DNA from: Trichopria drosophilae
Taxonomy: Eukaryota; Arthropoda; Insecta; Hymenoptera; Diapriidae
DNA: 64,000 nt
Assembly: GCA_030407085.1 (NCBI GenBank)
Contig: CM059583.1
Location: forward strand, 205,714,001-205,778,000
Reading direction: 5' to 3'
How positions within the stretch are numbered: the first letter of the stretch is position 1; each line of letters starts with the position of its first letter. Position numbers and translations under genes: made by a program. This document shows positions 59,671 to 64,000 of this stretch, piece by piece. The notes below the pieces were generated by a model. The model saw only the letters and a program-made list of their open reading frames with translations. It ran no database searches and was not told the origin of the DNA.

Positions 59671-60687
59671 ATATATATATATAACAATTGTTTTTTTACG
59701 TGAAGGTTTTAAGTGTGTACAGAAACATTTTAATAACTGTTCAATGACATTTACATTTTGATATCAGAAGTCTTTATACGAAGTGCTATCAAATTTCGCA
59801 CAACTGCAAAAAACTCACACTCGTATTTTAGACATGTGGCATACCACAAACCAACTCGCTCGGTAAGTTAGGTAATTCTTATATCGACCGATGATAGCTG
59901 TCATATTAGATATTAATTGCCCTTACACGCCCATGTCTGTTTACATTATATAAAGAAACTTAATAATTAAATTAAGAAATAATCTAACATCAGTAACATT
60001 GAAAATAAACTTTAATAAATGAATTTATCGACATTGGAGTCAAATTTAGTGCTTACCCAGTGCAAACGTTAATATAGATCAAATATCCATATATATTTTA
60101 GAGAAACTAACTATCATCAGACGAATGAAAGAGATTTCATCTATAGAAGAATAGAAAACGGGAATGAAACATCACAAAAAGAGATTCCATCTATTCTTCT
60201 TTGCACCAAATTCCTTTGTACTTAATGTTAACACAAAGTAACTATATTGTGGTAACATGTTGCAATTTTTAAAACTCATACGCTATCATGATTTGAGGTT
60301 ACCTGTCAAATGGAAAACATATGCATATCCCTCACAAATTCAGACATCAGTATAATTATATTCTCAATTAAATAAAATCGATGTAAACAATCAAGAAATA
60401 TGTTTAATGTGATGACTTATAAAGTAACAAAACGAAAACATACCATGTATCAACAAAATTCACATGTTAGGAAAGTCGGTTATGTTTGATTATTTTGGCG
60501 GGCGGAACTACTGTTCGCTCGGTACGACTGAATACTTAAGTGGCGCTAACTGGAGGGCAGACACTGCTGCGCTCTCGAGCCGTATCTGCTTAACAGACTA
60601 TGGCAGTTTCTGCCAACCGCAATTCGGCCGTGTTTGCTGAAAATTTCTTTCCGTGTACCTTAGTTCCCGAGTCGCCTTCCTCTGGAT

Positions 60688-61344
60688 GTTCCACGGCCTC
60701 ACTTTGTCCGCTACCTCCACCCCTTGTCGCAAAAAAAAGAGAAAACCACCACTTTGCATTTTCCCACTGCAGCACTGTCACGATCGGTCCTGGCTCGGAC
60801 CGTACACGAGCGCATACTGACTTTTTGGCGGAACTGAGGTAAACAAGCTCGCTAGATGGTCCCCACTTTCCTCAGTATCCGCCCATAATTTCAAATTTTC
60901 CAATTTGGTCAATGTTTATTTTCCATATATTACATGCGATAGTACTGTCTTTGTTACTTTAATAGTCCTATCGCATAACTACTTCGCTTGCTTTGTTGTC
61001 TTCGTTGTGTCTTTGTCTAGTGCGTTGCACGCTTATACCTCTTTCTTTCGCACATTCAGAAGTCGACGACCGACGATGTAAACATTTCGGCGCGTTGTTG
61101 ATCGCCGGACTGTGACCCGCTAATCGTTCGGACTACTCTTTCTGTCTACCGTAGTAGCTGACGCGCTCTCTCTCCCTTACTCTCATTGTCGCAATTTTAA
61201 ATTGTATTTCTGCTACGGCTTTAATATTTAATTTAATTTTTCAAATTTTGTTAGTATACTCCTTATTATTTTGTTTTGGATTCTTAATTACTATTTTTAT
61301 ATAATACGCTTAATTTGTCCCTTTTTTTTTGTTATTTATTTCAC
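60688..61344. other. Unique flank of the duplication; possible 5' exon, no gene proven
   Basis: An open frame at 60600-60842 starts MAVSANRNSAVFAENFF and ends before a donor-like GAG|GTAAAC, but half of it is in the duplicated unit and no family is recognised. The remainder is promoter-like or intergenic; nothing supported. Confidence 0.3.
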
Positions 61345-61849
61345 CTCTTGTGACTACGTCACAACTGCTTTATACATGCGCGATATGTTTAAATCGTTCG
61401 AGTGCATGGAAGACGATAGTTTAACTGAAGATATTCCAGGCTTCTGCGCTATGCAACCTGTTCCTTATCTTGATCGTTTCGACACGATTCTTACCATGTT
61501 TTATGGCTTTGGATTTGTACGGAGAGCAGAGAAAAACTTTGCCGAGTGGCATCTTCGGAAAGTTTTTTGAAAATTCATAAACACATTTCTATCAAAAAGT
61601 CATATTGAACGCCACACTCGAATGAGAAAGACATGCCCCTTCAGCCGACGTTACTGACAATACAAAAAGCTGCATGGATCTTGACATTCTTATCACTAAT
61701 CGCGGAGTTTATATTCAGTTATTGGAAAATTGTTTGTCGTTTAGCAAATAAAGCAATAGGCTATCCCTCGAAATACTTTTATCTTTTATTGAAACGAATT
61801 GAAAATAGATGCTGCTCGCGTTAGTGTTCTACTGATTATTTGCAGAAGA
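61345..61849 (+). pseudogene. IR gene fragment (3' end: S2 and TM3)
   Basis: Homologous to 41488-41960 of the IR gene: ALYMRDMFKSFECMEDDSL, PVPYLDRFDTILTMFYGFGF, then a TGA at about 61568-61570 followed by frameshifted remains of TM3 and the tail (AEFIFSYWKIVCRLANKAIG). More diverged than the 47405 fragment. Together with that fragment it could be one duplicated IR whose middle has been lost and replaced. Confidence 0.8.
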
Positions 61850-62215
61850 ATATTACTTCGGCCCAGACTAAGTCTATACGAAGTATTGAATTTGGTCACT
61901 TCGGGCATAAAAATAACCCTATAGTTTTTCATCAAATGTCGACGTTTCAGACCCTGAGGAATCCAAAGCAACAATAAAAAAATTTGTGTCCGTGATCTTG
62001 TACGTACGTACGTCCGTACGTCCGTACGTCCCGTTTTTTTGTCTCGCGATAACTCGCGAACGGATAAGCGAATCGACATAAATTTTTTTTAAATACGCGT
62101 CTTGGCATAACTTAAATCTGATTAGATTTTGGCGCAGATCCATCCGTCCATTACTAAAAAAAATTAGCCCCAATTAAGTTACTTCGTAGTTTTTTACATT
62201 TTTTTTTAAAAATAC
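61850..62215. other. Dispersed-repeat-like stretch with ACGTACGT microsatellite
   Basis: Contains a GTACGTACGTACGTCC run at about 62002-62030 followed by CTCGCGATAACTCGCGAACG. Looks like a fragment of a repeat, but its family was not identified. No gene. Confidence 0.4.
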
Positions 62216-63537
62216 ATAATGGATTTGGCAGTACGCAGAAGGAGCTGCCGCTTGCAGGGCAACGGACCACCCACGTTCGCCATAATTCTGGCAAGCGACG
62301 TGGTGACCTTTACCGTCCTGTCCGCCATTCGCTGAATGTGCGGCCAGAAAGTAAGCCTGGTGTCAAGACTCACCCCTGGATATTTTATTACTGGTTTGGT
62401 CTGGAACGTCTCATTTCCCAGTCTGCGATCTATAATATAACACCCAGGAATGAATACGCAGCATTACCTGGTTGAGCCGAGCTTGAACAGTCGCGGCATC
62501 TCTAGCTATAACGACTCCCGCAACATAGTCGGCATATCCAACCAGGAAAGCGCTCTCAGACATATCCAATCTTAGGATTTCATCGTGGAAGGCATTCCAG
62601 ACGTCGGGTCCCAAGATGGAGCCCTGGGCTGCCCCTGCCGTCATCTCTCTCCGAACCAAGTTATCCGATGTTTCGTATAAGATGAAGCGGATCCTCAAGT
62701 AATCCTCCATGATGTTTTGGAGGTACTCGTTTAATTTAAAGTCACGCCGAAACGCGTCCAGTGCTTTCCCCCCAGTTTACCGACTTGAAAGCATTCTTCA
62801 CATCTAGTGAGACGAGTAGACATAGGGGGCGGCAATAGTGATTTCCCCGTTCTGTACCTCGTGCAGCCAGCACAACCTCCTGAATCGCCTGGACCGTCGA
62901 CCTGCTGGTCGTATTGACGGTCGGCAAGATCCCCAGCTGGCTGTACCGCCTCATGTAGGCGACGTCTGATCATTTTTTTCAGGAGTTGGCCAGAGGTGTC
63001 CAACATGTATAGAGTTCGATGCGATGACGCTGCCTCTACTGGTCCTTTGCCCTTGCTTATGAGGATGAGCTTTCCACTTTCCAGCGGGAATAGAAAGTAC
63101 CCGCCCTCAGACAGGTGTTTATCAAACAAGGGCTGTAGCTGCTTTTCAACTACAGCCTTAAACACCTCTGCTGGAATTCCATCCGGAACTGGCGCTTTTT
63201 TTTCGCAGCGAGGCTGCTGCCTGCTGTAGTTCCCTTAGTGTAAATGGGGGAGTTACCAGTGGGTCTGTGGAGGCCGGGCGATCCGGTCTTTCTCGGATGG
63301 GTGGGGAATAGGGACTCTACAATGTTGTGTAGAATATGTGGGTCAGTGGGGGCGCTTGGCTTGAATGCCCTCACTTTCTGTATAACAATTTTATACCCTA
63401 GACCCCAAGGATTGTTATTCAAATCTTTGCTCAGCTCCTTCCAGCATCGGCGTTGACTGGACGTGATTGCTTGGCGGAGTTCTCTCTTTTTTAGAGATAA
63501 ACGCCAAGTAGTAGTAGTAGTAGTAGTAGTAGAAGTG

Positions 63538-63571
<34 letters not shown>

Positions 63572-63620
63572 TGGTAGTGGTAGTGGTAGTGGTTTTTTTT
63601 AAGGTGGTCAAAAAACAGGA
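62216..63620 (-). mobile_element. Second R1-like non-LTR retrotransposon relic, with GTA expansion
   Basis: Minus strand, in order: linker before the RT (LKKRELRQAITSSQRRCWKE, NPWGLGYKIVIQKV) at ~63510-63380; RT start (FKAVVEKQLQPLFDKHLSEG) after a frameshift at ~63180; RT palm pieces in two frames at 63000-62740; then GAAQGSILGPDVWNAFHDEI, catalytic VGYADYVAGVVIARD (YADY for YADD), and the thumb KPVIKYPGVSLDTRLTFWPH at ~62400-62220. Several frameshifts plus the altered active site make it inactive. It ends abruptly at 62216; the finger domain is missing. Confidence 0.75.
63509..63600. repeat. (GTA)n microsatellite, with GTG interruptions
   Basis: About 30 GTA/GTG triplets interrupt the R1-like relic. 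They create long Val, Thr or Tyr runs in several frames that are not real proteins. Confidence 0.9.
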
Positions 63621-64000
63621 GAATCTGCGAACAGACCATCAGCGGGGACCCTCTTAACAAGGGATAACCGCGGCTAAGCTGGTGCCCCACCGGTGAGACG
63701 GGTTCCACTGACGGGGTCAGGACGGGGTGGGAAAGGCTAAACCATTCGCAACCAGTCCATCGACCGCAGGGGGACCGTCTAAACCTACTCTCCCCTGGTC
63801 ATGGGTTGCGGGAGAAAATATACCAGCAAGACATGAACAGGAATGAGTAATTTCCACCACAGCCTGGCTTTTTCCACCCCGGAACCGCTCTCGCATTACT
63901 TCGGGGCGGGGCCTCGTTTCTATGCCATCAGCGGCACCATCTTTATTCCGATTTTCTACTAGCGCGATCAGCGGAGTAGACTGCGCCATTTGCAGAGATC
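63621..64000. other. GC-rich end of window, no gene resolved
   Basis: Composition matches the R1-like relic and may be its upstream part; no domain readable in the available length. Confidence 0.3.

Larger units (their letters stand above)
54866..60687. repeat. Tandem duplication, copy B (unit 5,822 bases)
   Basis: Direct repeat of 49044-54865. Right boundary at CCTCTGGAT (60687), after which unique sequence GTTCCACGGCC follows. The junction between copies reads CTCTGGAT|TAACGG. The two parental ends share GATGTT, of which only GAT-T remains at the junction. Confidence 0.9.

Noticed and set aside
60600..60842. Possible small gene at the right border of the duplication
   Set aside because: Half duplicated, half unique, no family recognised and no splice partner found; kept only as a note.
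63150..63708. Long open frames rich in poly-Thr, poly-Tyr or poly-Val
   Set aside because: They are translations of the (GTA)n microsatellite in different frames; only the adjoining R1-like linker is meaningful.

Overview
The window is nuclear DNA of an arthropod, most probably an insect. The evidence is a divergent ionotropic receptor (IR), MATH/BTB genes, a kinesin-light-chain-like TPR gene, spliced genes in AT-rich DNA, and R1-, CR1-, Dong- and DIRS-type retroelements. A hymenopteran is a reasonable guess but is not proven. It is an accessory, repeat-dominated locus: only the first 5 kb and the IR remnants look like ordinary host genes. No rRNA, tRNA, CRISPR array or prokaryotic operon was seen.

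Layout. 0.9-4.8 kb (+): a compact BTB - KLC/TPR - MATH/BTB cluster, each body a long uninterrupted exon behind a splice acceptor. 5.8-17.3 kb: inverted-repeat elements and minisatellites, an R1-like relic (-) at 11.9-13.2 kb, a palindromic CAATTG-repeat element at 14.0-14.7 kb and a broken mariner-type transposase (+) at 14.8-16.0 kb. 17.9-22.0 kb (-): a six-exon Ulp1/SENP SUMO protease whose first visible exon carries two SUMO-interaction-like motifs; exon 3 is one base short. 22.5-24.9 kb (-): a spliced DDE transposase with about 81 residues between its second D and the E.

24.9-36.6 kb is a nest of transposons. A CR1-like reverse transcriptase gene is split by a 10.5-kb element with ~300-bp inverted repeats and an imperfect 7-9-bp target duplication. 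That element contains an inner inverted-repeat element, which holds a second CR1-like copy (RT deleted) and a structurally complete DIRS element with spliced gag, RT/RNase H, tyrosine recombinase, terminal repeats and internal complementary region. In the DIRS recombinase the predicted catalytic tyrosine codon is TAA.

36.6-48.3 kb: foldback elements, a 5'-truncated Dong fragment (-), an IR (+) with one in-frame TGA just before TM1, IR fragments, a degraded second DIRS and a 32-bp satellite. 48.9-60.7 kb: a Dong-like element (-) plus about 2 kb of flank forms a nearly identical direct tandem duplication, unit 5,822 bp. 61.3-64 kb: a third IR fragment (+) and a second R1-like relic (-) expanded by a GTA microsatellite.

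Together the host genes suggest protein turnover adaptors (BTB, SUMO protease) and chemosensation (IR). The IR duplicates appear to have been scattered and truncated by element insertion. The transposase and SUMO protease, head to tail on one strand with the same style of short introns, may be a host gene beside a transposon or one element with cargo; the sequence alone does not decide.
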